64,000 nt of DNA from an uncultured Prevotella sp. (GTDB taxonomy: Bacteria > Bacteroidota > Bacteroidia > Bacteroidales > Bacteroidaceae). The translations under genes were made by a program, and so were the position numbers. The notes under the pieces were generated by a model. The model was not told the origin of the DNA. It saw only the letters and a list, made by a program, of their open reading frames with translations, and did not search any database. Location: contig CAJOFA010000003.1 in assembly GCA_905233985.1 (NCBI GenBank), forward strand, positions 166,986-230,985, in the 5' to 3' direction. This document shows, in pieces, positions 52,588-61,342 of this stretch (positions are counted from its first letter, which is position 1; each line of letters begins with the position of its first letter).

Positions 52588-53715
52588 TTACTTTACATTT
52601 AGTATGCTATTATAGATTTGTCCGACACTGGCAGCAACTCGCTCCGCATTAAAGCGCTGTTCCACCATATTATGTGCCTGCTGGCCACAACGAACAAGCA
52701 GTTCTTTGTCCTTACTTAACCGACAGATAGCATCTGCTAATTGCTGAGGTTGTTCGAAAGGAATAATCAATCCGTTCTGTTCATCGGTCAGCAGTTCTTT
52801 GGTACCATCTGTCGGCGTAGCAATAATAGCCTTACGCATAGCCATGGCCTCCAACAATGCAATAGACAACCCTTCCCACAAACTGGGCAGGCAATAAGCA
52901 TCAATACAATTTAACAGGTCAGGCACATCTGTACGGAACTTACTACGGAAGAGATAGTCCTGCATCTTGTGTTGAACAATAAACGCATCCACCTCAGAAT
53001 CCATATCACCCTCGCCGACAAACAATCCTTTGATTGCTTCGTTTTGCTGATGCGCTAACCGTACCGCCTCTAAAAAGTCAAGAGGTGACTTTTGCTTGGT
53101 GCAACGGGCAATAAAACCTGCAACGAAATCGTCTGAAGCAAAACCAAACTCTTTTCTTAAATCCACAAACTTCCCATCGGGATTGAAACGTTCCAAATTG
53201 ATACCATTCTCTATCACATCAGCTTTCTTCAAACCAAAAATCTGACGACCAGTTTCAGCATTACTCTTGGAAACACAGATAACTCGAGTAGCAAAATGAC
53301 AGATGAGTTTTTCACTCCATGCCCGTGCCTTCCTGACCGCCCATGACTGGTCGTCATGAAAGCTCCATCCGTGAACAGTATAGACAAATGGCAGTTTCAG
53401 ACGTTGGACTGGCCACAACATATTAGAGGCAGCACGACTACCATGCGCATGTACAATCTGTATCTTCTCACGACGTAGCAAATCTATTACCTGCTGTTGT
53501 ACATGCCAGTCAAAGGCTTTCAGTGTCGGAATAACATGACATTTGATACCCATGCGCTCCAACCTATCAACCATTTCACCGGAGGTAAAAGCAAGCCCAA
53601 TGGGTTCAAAACGCTCCTTGTCTAAAAAATACGCCAAGTCAAGAAGATGGGACTCCCCTCCCCCAATCTGTCCCTGACGGATGACTTCCAAAACGCGTAT
53701 TTTATTTAATATCAT
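52588..53715 (-). CDS. Glycosyltransferase, GT4 family
   Basis: A 375-residue GT-B enzyme. Seen: VLEVIRQGQIGGGESHLLDL at the N-terminus, HAHGSRAASNMLWPV near 90, IENGINLERFNPDG near 165, and the donor motif CLPSLWEGLSIALLEAMAM, followed by ATPTDGTKELL. Its start overlaps the end of the upstream GT2 gene by 4 bases. The sugar is unknown. Confidence 0.92.
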   Translation of the reverse strand: MILNKIRVLEVIRQGQIGGGESHLLDLAYFLDKERFEPIGLAFTSGEMVDRLERMGIKCHVIPTLKAFDWHVQQQVIDLLRREKIQIVHAHGSRAASNMLWPVQRLKLPFVYTVHGWSFHDDQSWAVRKARAWSEKLICHFATRVICVSKSNAETGRQIFGLKKADVIENGINLERFNPDGKFVDLRKEFGFASDDFVAGFIARCTKQKSPLDFLEAVRLAHQQNEAIKGLFVGEGDMDSEVDAFIVQHKMQDYLFRSKFRTDVPDLLNCIDAYCLPSLWEGLSIALLEAMAMRKAIIATPTDGTKELLTDEQNGLIIPFEQPQQLADAICRLSKDKELLVRCGQQAHNMVEQRFNAERVAASVGQIYNSILNVK

Positions 53716-54557
53716 TTTGACTTAAGGAAGTTATCGGGAGCATCGTCGTAATGGTCAGTTTTAGAGAAAAGCCTCTTTACGCCATAGAACTTCAAGCGAT
53801 GCCACATAGCAGCAAAAATGGACTTTTCCTTTAGGCCGCCATACCCTGTTATCACACGACAACGCTTGTCATAAACGAATTTGATTTTTCCATATTTTTT
53901 CATGGCCAATGCCATAGAGCCATCCTCTCCACGAAGTAATTCAACCCGATAACCCTCTTTTTTTGCATTCTCAGTATAATAGCCAAAAGCAAGACCTCTC
54001 ACGGTTAATTCAGGACGGTTAATATTTTGAATACGAAGATATATATCACGGAAGAATTCATACATCTTCATTTTCAGCTTGGAATGATTCTCATCCGGAT
54101 AATAGCTCCACATACCAGCAACAGCCGACACACCCGGCATCTTCAGATTATCAACCATCATCTCTATATAGTGAGGAGGATACATCGTATCACAGTCAAT
54201 ACACATGGCATAACGTCCCTTCGCCTGGTCCAGTCCACATTGACGAGCATAGCCACAAGTATGTTGATGTTCCGTATAATAAGTCACGCCAAATTTCTCA
54301 TAAACTTCTGCCGTACGATCCTTTGACTCATTATCAACGCCAATAAATTCAACAGGATATTTACACCGCTGTTCGCTAAGTGACCAGAGACATGCAGGAA
54401 GACGACGCTCTTCATTGTATGCCACAATAACTATAGAGACCAAAGGTTCATCACTCTGAAGAGATGCGAGTCTTTCGCGAGTCTCATCAATAACTGTTTG
54501 AGGAACCTCGCTGAAAGGTTTCTCATAAATACTGAGATATTTTTCGTACCATTCCAT
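53712..54557 (-). CDS. Glycosyltransferase, GT2 family
   Basis: A 281-residue GT-A enzyme. The N-terminal 35 residues precede the fold; then VSIVIVAYNEERRLPACL near 40, EFIGVDNESKDRTAEVYEKF near 70, CGYARQCGLDQAKGRYAMCI near 101, and the metal site CIDCDTMYPPHYIE. The C-terminal part includes LRGEDGSMALAMKKYGKI, with the acceptor-side Glu-Asp. It is second in the operon and coupled to the next GT4 gene. Confidence 0.9.
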   Translation of the reverse strand: MEWYEKYLSIYEKPFSEVPQTVIDETRERLASLQSDEPLVSIVIVAYNEERRLPACLWSLSEQRCKYPVEFIGVDNESKDRTAEVYEKFGVTYYTEHQHTCGYARQCGLDQAKGRYAMCIDCDTMYPPHYIEMMVDNLKMPGVSAVAGMWSYYPDENHSKLKMKMYEFFRDIYLRIQNINRPELTVRGLAFGYYTENAKKEGYRVELLRGEDGSMALAMKKYGKIKFVYDKRCRVITGYGGLKEKSIFAAMWHRLKFYGVKRLFSKTDHYDDAPDNFLKSK

Positions 54558-54581
54558 ACTAACTGAATTTATATCGATTAT

Positions 54582-55739
54582 CTATTGTAAACTATCAAAA
54601 AGTTCTCTCCATTGATGTGCAACAGCCTCTATGCAAAAGCGTTGAACATTGATGACAGCATGCTGTCCCATTCCAATTCTGACATTATCCTCTTTAATTA
54701 GTTTAATGATTTCAAAAGCAAGGTCTATTACATTCCCATTTTTAACAAGAATGCCATCCTCACCATCAGAAATAATGGATCGGGGGCCCCAGGGACAATC
54801 AAATGATATAACAGGCAGGCCACAGGCCATTGCTTCGACAATAGCCAGTCCAAATCCTTCAAAACGAGAACTACAAACAGCCAATGAACTGCTGGCAAAT
54901 TCAGACTGTATGTCAGAAACTCGGCCATTCAAAGAGCAACGGCTTTTATCTATTTGATATAAGTCCAGCATTTTCACATAAGAGGATTTGTCACCATCTC
55001 CATATACATCCAGTCGCCAATCAGGACAGACCTTTTGAACTTCTGCCCATGCTTTTAATAGATGGTCATAGCCTTTTTCATAACAATACCTCCCAACTGC
55101 AATAACCCGTTTGCCCGTTTGTGGACTTATTTTAACGGATGGAAAAGAAACAGGATTTGGAATGACTACTACATGATCCAATTCCGTCCAAGCTTCTCTG
55201 TCCTTATCAGTCAATACGACAAAACAGCAAAGTTGCTTGAGTTGTCGAATAAGGGTATGTTTCCAATAGAAAGACAAAAGAGTCTTAAATAAATTTGAGT
55301 CACCTTCCTCGAAATTCCGATAATGAGCACGATTAATATGAATCTCTCCTATTTTCTTGCTTCCATCACGAATAGAGTTGATAAAGTTAATCTCCCTCCG
55401 CAACATGCTGATTGTTATATCTGGACGTATCTGCATCAAAGCAGCCTTTAATGCCTTTTTATATCGTCTTTGTTTCTTTAGATATATAAAGATTTTCTTA
55501 AGTATTGGCTGATTCCACAACTCCTCGAAACCAATATTTAAGTTGATAACCTTGATGCGTTCAGATAACGGATAAAAGTATGGTTGCCCGTATCCTTCCG
55601 TTAAGATAATAGTGACATCATAATCAAAATGCTCTGCGAAATAATTCGCTTTCAACGTCAAAACACGTTCCATCCCCCCTGCCATATATAAGCCTGGAGT
55701 GCAATATACAATCTTATATCTCTTATTCGGAAATGACAT
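54582..55739 (-). CDS. Glycosyltransferase, GT4 family
   Basis: A 385-residue GT-B enzyme and first gene of the minus-strand operon. Seen: GLYMAGGMERVLTLKANYFA near 16, VIPNPVSFPSVKI near 200, RVIAVGRYCYEKGYDHLLKA near 219, and the donor motif SSRFEGFGLAIVEAMACG, followed by PVISFDCPWGPRSII. It is paralogous to the enzyme at 61343-62470 (shared ERxLTxKANY and CPxGPxxII). That family form is often linked to galactosyl or N-acetylgalactosaminyl transfer, but the sugar is not known here. Confidence 0.92.
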   Translation of the reverse strand: MSFPNKRYKIVYCTPGLYMAGGMERVLTLKANYFAEHFDYDVTIILTEGYGQPYFYPLSERIKVINLNIGFEELWNQPILKKIFIYLKKQRRYKKALKAALMQIRPDITISMLRREINFINSIRDGSKKIGEIHINRAHYRNFEEGDSNLFKTLLSFYWKHTLIRQLKQLCCFVVLTDKDREAWTELDHVVVIPNPVSFPSVKISPQTGKRVIAVGRYCYEKGYDHLLKAWAEVQKVCPDWRLDVYGDGDKSSYVKMLDLYQIDKSRCSLNGRVSDIQSEFASSSLAVCSSRFEGFGLAIVEAMACGLPVISFDCPWGPRSIISDGEDGILVKNGNVIDLAFEIIKLIKEDNVRIGMGQHAVINVQRFCIEAVAHQWRELFDSLQ

Positions 55740-55758
55740 CCAATACTTCTTTTTGCTA

Positions 55759-55790
55759 CAAAAGTAGATAATTTCATTGAATTATCCAAA
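55759..55790 (-). promoter_or_regulatory. Promoter of the 55739-50726 operon
   Basis: On the minus strand TTTG (55787-55790) and TACTTTTG (55759-55766) are separated by 20 bases, 20 bases before the first start codon. Confidence 0.75.
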
Positions 55791-55881
55791 TTAAAAACAC
55801 AAAAAATCATATATTTATAGCAAAGATGTGAAAAAAAACAAAATATGTAAAGTTTTTCAAGCTATTCTCCACATTTATTCG

Positions 55882-55889
55882 TAAATTTG
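55882..55889 (+). promoter_or_regulatory. -7 box before glf
   Basis: TAAATTTG lies 21 bases before the glf ATG. No clear TTTG is seen upstream. Confidence 0.45.
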
Positions 55890-55910
55890 ACAAAAATTAG
55901 GCTGAATAAC

Positions 55911-57014
55911 ATGAAATACGACTATCTTATTGTTGGAGCAGGCTTATATGGCTCTGTATTTGCGTATTGTGCCACCAAACATGGAAAGCGATGTTTGGTA
56001 ATAGACAAACGAGCTCATCTTGGAGGAAACCTTTATTGTGATAACATAGAAAACATCAATGTCCACAAATATGGCCCCCATATATTCCACACCTCCAATA
56101 AAGAGGTATGGAATTTTGTCAATTCTATTGTAGAATTTAATCGTTTCACAGAGTCCCCCGTAGCATTTTACAAAGGGAAAGCCTATAACCTTCCCTTTAA
56201 TATGAATACTTTTAGTCAGATGTGGGGAGTTCTTACCCCAGAGGATGCTCAGATAAAAATTGCAGAACAGCGTAAGGAGATGGAAGGCAAAACACCAACC
56301 AATCTGGAAGAACAAGCCATTTCATTGGTAGGTAGGGACATCTATGAGAAACTCATCAAGGGATATACTGAAAAGCAATGGGGACGGAAATGTACGGAGC
56401 TACCACCGTTTATCATCAAACGCCTGCCTGTTCGATTCGTTTACGACAATAACTATTTTAATGATTCCTACCAAGGGGTACCTATTGGCGGATACAACAA
56501 GTTGATTGAAGGATTGTTAAAAGGTATTGAAACAAGAACGAGCACCGACTTCTTTGTTAATAGAAAAGAATTTGAGAATTTGGCTGATACTATTGTTTTT
56601 ACAGGTAAAATCGATGAATTCTATGATTACCAATTCGGTAAACTGGAATACCGTACAGTCCGCTTTGAGCATGAGATTCTAAATACTGCTAATTATCAAG
56701 GATTAGCTCAGATTAACTACACGGATGCAGCCATACCATATACCAGAATCATTGAGCACAAGCACTTTGAATCATTCGCTGCCGATGTGGAGAACAATCC
56801 AAAAACCGTAATCAGCAGGGAATATTCCGTGGAATGGGAAGAAGGTATGGAACCCTACTACCCAATCAACGACGACAAGAATCAGGAACTGTTAGAGAAA
56901 TACATGAAACTGGCCAAGGAGGAAAGCAATGTCATATTTGGAGGTCGTCTGGCTGAATATAAATATTATGACATGGCTCCCATCGTGGAAAAAGTCCTGA
57001 AACTTTGGAAATGA
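55911..57014 (+). CDS. glf: UDP-galactopyranose mutase
   Basis: A 367-residue flavoenzyme that interconverts UDP-galactopyranose and UDP-galactofuranose. The FAD-binding loop is YLIVGAGLYGSVFAYCA near residues 4-20, followed by VIDKRAHLGGNLY, KYGPHIFHTSNKEVWNF near 59, the substrate Trp region YTEKQWGRKCTELPPF, and the C-terminal FAD site with GGRLAEYKYYDMAPIVEKVL. The start at 55911 follows a promoter box by 21 bases. Its presence says the polymer probably contains galactofuranose. Its stop overlaps the start of the acyltransferase gene by 4 bases. Confidence 0.96.
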   Translation: MKYDYLIVGAGLYGSVFAYCATKHGKRCLVIDKRAHLGGNLYCDNIENINVHKYGPHIFHTSNKEVWNFVNSIVEFNRFTESPVAFYKGKAYNLPFNMNTFSQMWGVLTPEDAQIKIAEQRKEMEGKTPTNLEEQAISLVGRDIYEKLIKGYTEKQWGRKCTELPPFIIKRLPVRFVYDNNYFNDSYQGVPIGGYNKLIEGLLKGIETRTSTDFFVNRKEFENLADTIVFTGKIDEFYDYQFGKLEYRTVRFEHEILNTANYQGLAQINYTDAAIPYTRIIEHKHFESFAADVENNPKTVISREYSVEWEEGMEPYYPINDDKNQELLEKYMKLAKEESNVIFGGRLAEYKYYDMAPIVEKVLKLWK

Positions 57015-58018
57015 TGGAAAGAAGTAAATATTGGGACTCGCTGAAATTTGTTTTGATTTTTTTGGTAGTGTATGCCCACATACTATCACCCTACAAATCA
57101 GACAGCCAGTTTAATATGAGTGTTTATAACTTTATCTATTTGTTCCACATGCCGCTTTTCATTTTCATCTCAGGTAGATTTGCTCATATCCACGACAAGA
57201 ACAAATATAGACATCGAACATTACAACTATTGGAAACATATATTGTTTTTCAAGTCATCTTCATTGCTATTACATTCTTTACAAATAGAAGTCTGTCGAT
57301 ATCACTCCTGATAAAACCATACTGGATATCTTGGTATTTGTTGGTTCTTGTCTATTACCGATTGATGGTATATTTCATTTCTCCGAAATGGTTTGAACAT
57401 CGTAAAACGATTTTGGTTTTAAGTATTTGCATTAGTTTAGCAGCAGGCTATCTCCCTTTCAGATATTATCTCGGAATACACAGGACATTGTGTTTCCTTC
57501 CATTTTTCGTACTAGGATACTATTCTACAGAAATAAGTCTACGCAAGCCCACTGGCAGGATTTCCTATGTTATTGCAGCGGGAATTTTAATTGCATTATT
57601 CGCTATCAATGTTGTAACAATGAAAGACGTCTATTCTTTTGTTTTACATTGTCCATACAAGGATTGGGAGGCATTTCATATAATCTGTTCGACAGCCTAT
57701 CCTGCTATCAGAATCATGTTCATTCTAATAGCAGTCATCATAAGTATCATGGTCATGAGAATTGTTCCCGCCAATCCCCGTTTTGCCAAATGGGGGACAC
57801 ACACACTTTTTATTTACATTTTTCACGCGTTCGCACTTAAACTGTTATTCCTGCTCATTAACAGGAACTATCTTCCGCAAAACGAATTGCTTTTAGTTGT
57901 ATATACAACCATAATTACAATAGGATTACTTTTTCTTAGTCAATATAATTTTTTTTATGTATTGCTAAATCCTTTCACTTATTACCGCACATCTCATTCG
58001 AAATCCAAAGGCCAGTAG
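57011..58018 (+). CDS. Acyltransferase family 3 membrane protein
   Basis: A 335-residue protein with about ten membrane helices. The N-terminal pattern is YWDSLKFVLIFLVVYAHILS, with the conserved His near residue 19, then FHMPLFIFISGRFAH. The ATG at 57011 overlaps the glf stop (ATGA), so translation is coupled; an in-frame TTG 6 bases earlier is less likely. It may acylate a sugar of the polymer, perhaps the galactofuranose made with glf, which is inference from coupling. Confidence 0.88.
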   Translation: MMERSKYWDSLKFVLIFLVVYAHILSPYKSDSQFNMSVYNFIYLFHMPLFIFISGRFAHIHDKNKYRHRTLQLLETYIVFQVIFIAITFFTNRSLSISLLIKPYWISWYLLVLVYYRLMVYFISPKWFEHRKTILVLSICISLAAGYLPFRYYLGIHRTLCFLPFFVLGYYSTEISLRKPTGRISYVIAAGILIALFAINVVTMKDVYSFVLHCPYKDWEAFHIICSTAYPAIRIMFILIAVIISIMVMRIVPANPRFAKWGTHTLFIYIFHAFALKLLFLLINRNYLPQNELLLVVYTTIITIGLLFLSQYNFFYVLLNPFTYYRTSHSKSKGQ

Positions 58019-58087
58019 CATGATTCCGAGATTCTTAATAATTAGTAAAAAAATAACGAAATAATGGCAAATCTCGATTAATATTTT

Positions 58088-58095
58088 TATATTTG
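58088..58095 (+). promoter_or_regulatory. -7 box before the GT2-Stealth unit
   Basis: TATATTTG lies 19 bases before the GT2 start at 58115. No clear -33 element. Confidence 0.45.
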
Positions 58096-58114
58096 CAAAA
58101 TAAAACTATAATGA

Positions 58115-59122
58115 ATGGACTTAAGTATTATTGTTCCTGTCTATAATGTTGAGAAATATATCAGGCCCTGCATAGAAAGTATTTTCAAACAAGGTCTTGA
58201 TGAATCACGATTTGAAGTCATCATCGTCAATGACGGCTCAACTGACAAGAGCATGGAAATGATAACTGATATCATTCAAGCACACAGCAACATCATAGTT
58301 ATCAATCAGGAAAACTTAAGTCTATCTGTAGCTCGTAATAACGGTATTGCAGTTGCAAAAGGTGAATACATTTTGATGCCAGACTCTGATGATTTGTTGG
58401 TTGAGAATTCCCTTCTCCCATTATTGGATAAAGCAATAGAGTCAAGAGCAGATTTGGTTGTAGCCGACTTTTTGGTGATTGAGGACAAAGACATGTCCAA
58501 TTTCTCTGGAGTCGTTCAAAAAGAGTTTTCTGTAAAGGAAAAAACTGGCCAACAACTCTTTTTAGAAGATTTAAATCCACGCCAATGCTATGTTTGGCGA
58601 ACACTATATAGAAAGGATTTCCTTCATGAGAATCATTTAAGCTTTATTCGAGGCATTAACTATCAGGATGTACCCTTTACGCATAGATGTTATTTGAAAG
58701 CTCAGCGATGTCTGAAAACATCATGGATGTTATATATTTACAGGTTAAATCGACCTGGAGCAGCAACAACCAGATTCACTGTCGAAAAATCAAGGAGCTA
58801 TTGCATTGCTATGTCGGCCACATGGAACCTAAGGCAGATAACGGGCCTTTCACCTGCAACATTATTCAAATTAGAAGAAGACGTATTTGTATACCTAAGC
58901 AATATGGTATATCACACGATATATAGCATAAAAAAAAGAAACGACAGGAAAAAAGTCATGGACATTCTGAAAATTGAGGCTAAAGACCTAAAGTTCACTC
59001 ATGGATTCAGACAAAAATGCACAACCTTCATGCTGAAGAATATGCCACATCTCTATATTGAGCTATATTATATTTATGGTCAAATCGTATTTAGAAGAAA
59101 TTGGAAAATATGGAAAAAATAG
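58115..59122 (+). CDS. Glycosyltransferase, GT2 family
   Basis: A 335-residue GT-A enzyme with LSIIVPVYNVEKYIRPCIES at the N-terminus, VIIVNDGSTDKSMEMI near 36, NLSLSVARNNGIAVAKGEYI near 72 and the metal site LMPDSDDLL near 94. An ATG 4 bases earlier is out of frame. Its 3' end overlaps the Stealth gene by 13 bases, so the two probably act on the same unit of the polymer. Confidence 0.9.
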   Translation: MDLSIIVPVYNVEKYIRPCIESIFKQGLDESRFEVIIVNDGSTDKSMEMITDIIQAHSNIIVINQENLSLSVARNNGIAVAKGEYILMPDSDDLLVENSLLPLLDKAIESRADLVVADFLVIEDKDMSNFSGVVQKEFSVKEKTGQQLFLEDLNPRQCYVWRTLYRKDFLHENHLSFIRGINYQDVPFTHRCYLKAQRCLKTSWMLYIYRLNRPGAATTRFTVEKSRSYCIAMSATWNLRQITGLSPATLFKLEEDVFVYLSNMVYHTIYSIKKRNDRKKVMDILKIEAKDLKFTHGFRQKCTTFMLKNMPHLYIELYYIYGQIVFRRNWKIWKK

Positions 59123-60123
59123 ATTTTGTTGTTACTTGGCTGGATTCTTCCGATCCAGTCTGGCAGAAGGAGTACGAGCTCTACAAGTATAATGCCAAAG
59201 GAGATAAGTCAAAAGCCCGATTTAGGGACATGAACATCTTTCCTTTTTGGTTTCGATCCGTTGAAAGATATGCCCCATGGGTCAATAAAGTTTATTTAAT
59301 AACAAATGGAAAATTCCCTGACTGGATTAACCCAAATTGCCCCAAGTTAGTACTTGTCAAGCATGAGGATTATATGCCAAAAGAATGTTTACCAACCTTC
59401 AACTCCTGTGCCATTGAGTTATTTATGCATCGGATCAAAGGTCTTTCTGAGCATTTTGTTTACTTTAACGATGACATGCTCTTAAATGGCCCTATCACCC
59501 CAGACTACTATTTCAAAAACGGCCTGCCATGCGATAACAATAAAGAGACCTGCTTCAATGTGCCAATATATACTCATGAAGAGAGATTTAATATTTCCAT
59601 ATCAATGCTAGCTGACATTGGCATACTCAATGCTCATTTCAACAGATGGAAAACTGTATGTCAGTCTCCCAAGCGATGGTTTGGCTTTCATTTAGGGCTC
59701 AAAGGATTGGTAATGAGTAGTATTTTGATGAAGCAAAGACTGTTTGTTGGCTTTTCGAACTATCACACCGAACAGACCTATCTGAAATCCACATTCGAAG
59801 AAGTTTGGGAAAAAGAGTCAGAATTCTTATTTTCCAGCTGCTCCCGATTTAGAGAAGAAGTCATCGCCAATCCCTACCTGTTCCGTTATTGGCAATTTGC
59901 TAAAAACAGGTTCTATCCCAAGAAGAGAAAATTTGCAACTATTCCTTTTAACGAAAGAAATATAACAGAGAAAATTGAAAAGGCCTTGTTTGACACATCC
60001 ATTGCTTCGATTTGCCTAAACGACAACTCATTATGCACAGATGAAGATTTTATTATTATTGTCAATCATATGACGGAGATGATGAAGAAAAAATATCCTG
60101 AAAAATCATCATTTGAAATTTAA
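59110..60123 (+). CDS. Stealth family capsular polysaccharide phosphotransferase
   Basis: A 337-residue protein with the four Stealth regions: IDFVVTWLDSSDPVW at the start (CR1), RFRDMNIFPFWFRSVERYAP near 40 (CR2), LPTFNSCAIELFMHRIKGLS with VYFNDDMLLNGPI (CR3), and a C-terminal region with HMTEMMKKKYP (CR4). Stealth enzymes transfer hexose-1-phosphate to build phosphodiester-linked polymers. The start at 59110 lies inside the end of the GT2 gene. It supports a phosphodiester in the repeat unit. Confidence 0.9.
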   Translation: MEKIDFVVTWLDSSDPVWQKEYELYKYNAKGDKSKARFRDMNIFPFWFRSVERYAPWVNKVYLITNGKFPDWINPNCPKLVLVKHEDYMPKECLPTFNSCAIELFMHRIKGLSEHFVYFNDDMLLNGPITPDYYFKNGLPCDNNKETCFNVPIYTHEERFNISISMLADIGILNAHFNRWKTVCQSPKRWFGFHLGLKGLVMSSILMKQRLFVGFSNYHTEQTYLKSTFEEVWEKESEFLFSSCSRFREEVIANPYLFRYWQFAKNRFYPKKRKFATIPFNERNITEKIEKALFDTSIASICLNDNSLCTDEDFIIIVNHMTEMMKKKYPEKSSFEI

Positions 60124-60243
60124 CTCTCATCAACTATGACATGAAAAAACTTTTCATCTGATTTGAGGATGATGGGAAGCTCGATAACAGACTAATTGAC
60201 TTTGGCTCCAAACCCCATTAACGTATATTAACAAGCATTTATG

Positions 60244-60273
60244 TTGTGATGTAGAAAAAAATTTTTATCTTTG
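60244..60273 (+). promoter_or_regulatory. Promoter of the GT2 gene at 60313
   Basis: TTG (60244-60246) and TATCTTTG (60266-60273) are separated by 19 bases. The rest of the gap after the Stealth gene holds only a small ATGAAAA/TTTTCAT inverted repeat near 60140. Confidence 0.6.
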
Positions 60274-60312
60274 TAGTCTCAAAAGAAGCATATTGTTTTT
60301 GACCCCAATTTG

Positions 60313-61338
60313 ATGAAAAAGAAATATGATGTAACAATAGCTGTTCCAGTATACAATGCAGATAAATATTTGCATAATACGATGATGACCGCTTTAGCAC
60401 AAGACTATCCATCTATTGAGTTCTTGATACTAGATGATTGCGGCACGGATAGTTCTATTGATATTATTCATCATCTTCAGCAGACTCATGCTCGTGGTAA
60501 TGATATTCGTATCGTATCACAAGAATATAATAAGGGCATAGGGGCAGCTCGCAATCGTATATTAAAAGAGGCTCATGGACATTATCTTTATTTTCTTGAT
60601 TCCGATGATTTAATAGAACCAACAACAATTTCAATCATGATGTCGGCTGCCCAAAAATATGATGCAGAAGTTGTCATGGCCTCATATGAACGAGTAGAAT
60701 TATTTCGGCAAACTCCTCAAAAGGTATTATACCAGCTTCCCAACATGGTCTTCACAAAACCATATGAACTGGCAACGTATGCTTTTAGTCAATATGCTCC
60801 TTTACAGGCTAATATCTGGAATGTGTTGATTGATCTGAACGTTATCCGGAAGAACAATCTGAAGTTTGTAAACACTAATTTCTGGGAAGACATGGCTTTC
60901 AAATACGATTTAGTTACCTATGTGGATCGTGCCGTATTGTTGCCAGATATAACATATTCTTATATTTGTCGTGAAAATTCTTTGTCAAACTTCCAAAATA
61001 GAGATGAGATAAAGAAGGACGAGATTCTTCGAAATGTTGCGACGATGGATACGCTAAAGGCTCGTTATCAAAAATTGCTATGGCGTCCTTATTTTGCCAA
61101 TTGGCTAAAATTCATTTTAGATACAGATTATTTTATCATTTGCGATGTGCTTCGTAAATACGATAAGATTCACCCCAGGTTTAGCGATATGGAATTACGT
61201 AATATGCTATTTTCTCCGTTGTCAATTGCCCAAACTCTTCGTCATGGAAACGCACGTTGCTATTTGTATAAACTATTATGTATTCTACCTCCAGCTGTTT
61301 CCATAAAAATAATAAAACTCATAGCAAGGATAGCATAA
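60313..61338 (+). CDS. Glycosyltransferase, GT2 family
   Basis: A 341-residue GT-A enzyme: VTIAVPVYNADKYLHNTMMT at the N-terminus, FLILDDCGTDSSIDII near 38, NKGIGAARNRILKEAHGHYL near 77 and the metal site FLDSDDLIE near 98. The ATG at 60313 is preferred over an adjacent TTG. It stands as a single plus-strand gene, convergent with the GT4 pair, 4 bases apart. Confidence 0.9.
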   Translation: MKKKYDVTIAVPVYNADKYLHNTMMTALAQDYPSIEFLILDDCGTDSSIDIIHHLQQTHARGNDIRIVSQEYNKGIGAARNRILKEAHGHYLYFLDSDDLIEPTTISIMMSAAQKYDAEVVMASYERVELFRQTPQKVLYQLPNMVFTKPYELATYAFSQYAPLQANIWNVLIDLNVIRKNNLKFVNTNFWEDMAFKYDLVTYVDRAVLLPDITYSYICRENSLSNFQNRDEIKKDEILRNVATMDTLKARYQKLLWRPYFANWLKFILDTDYFIICDVLRKYDKIHPRFSDMELRNMLFSPLSIAQTLRHGNARCYLYKLLCILPPAVSIKIIKLIARIA

Positions 61339-61342
61339 CTAT

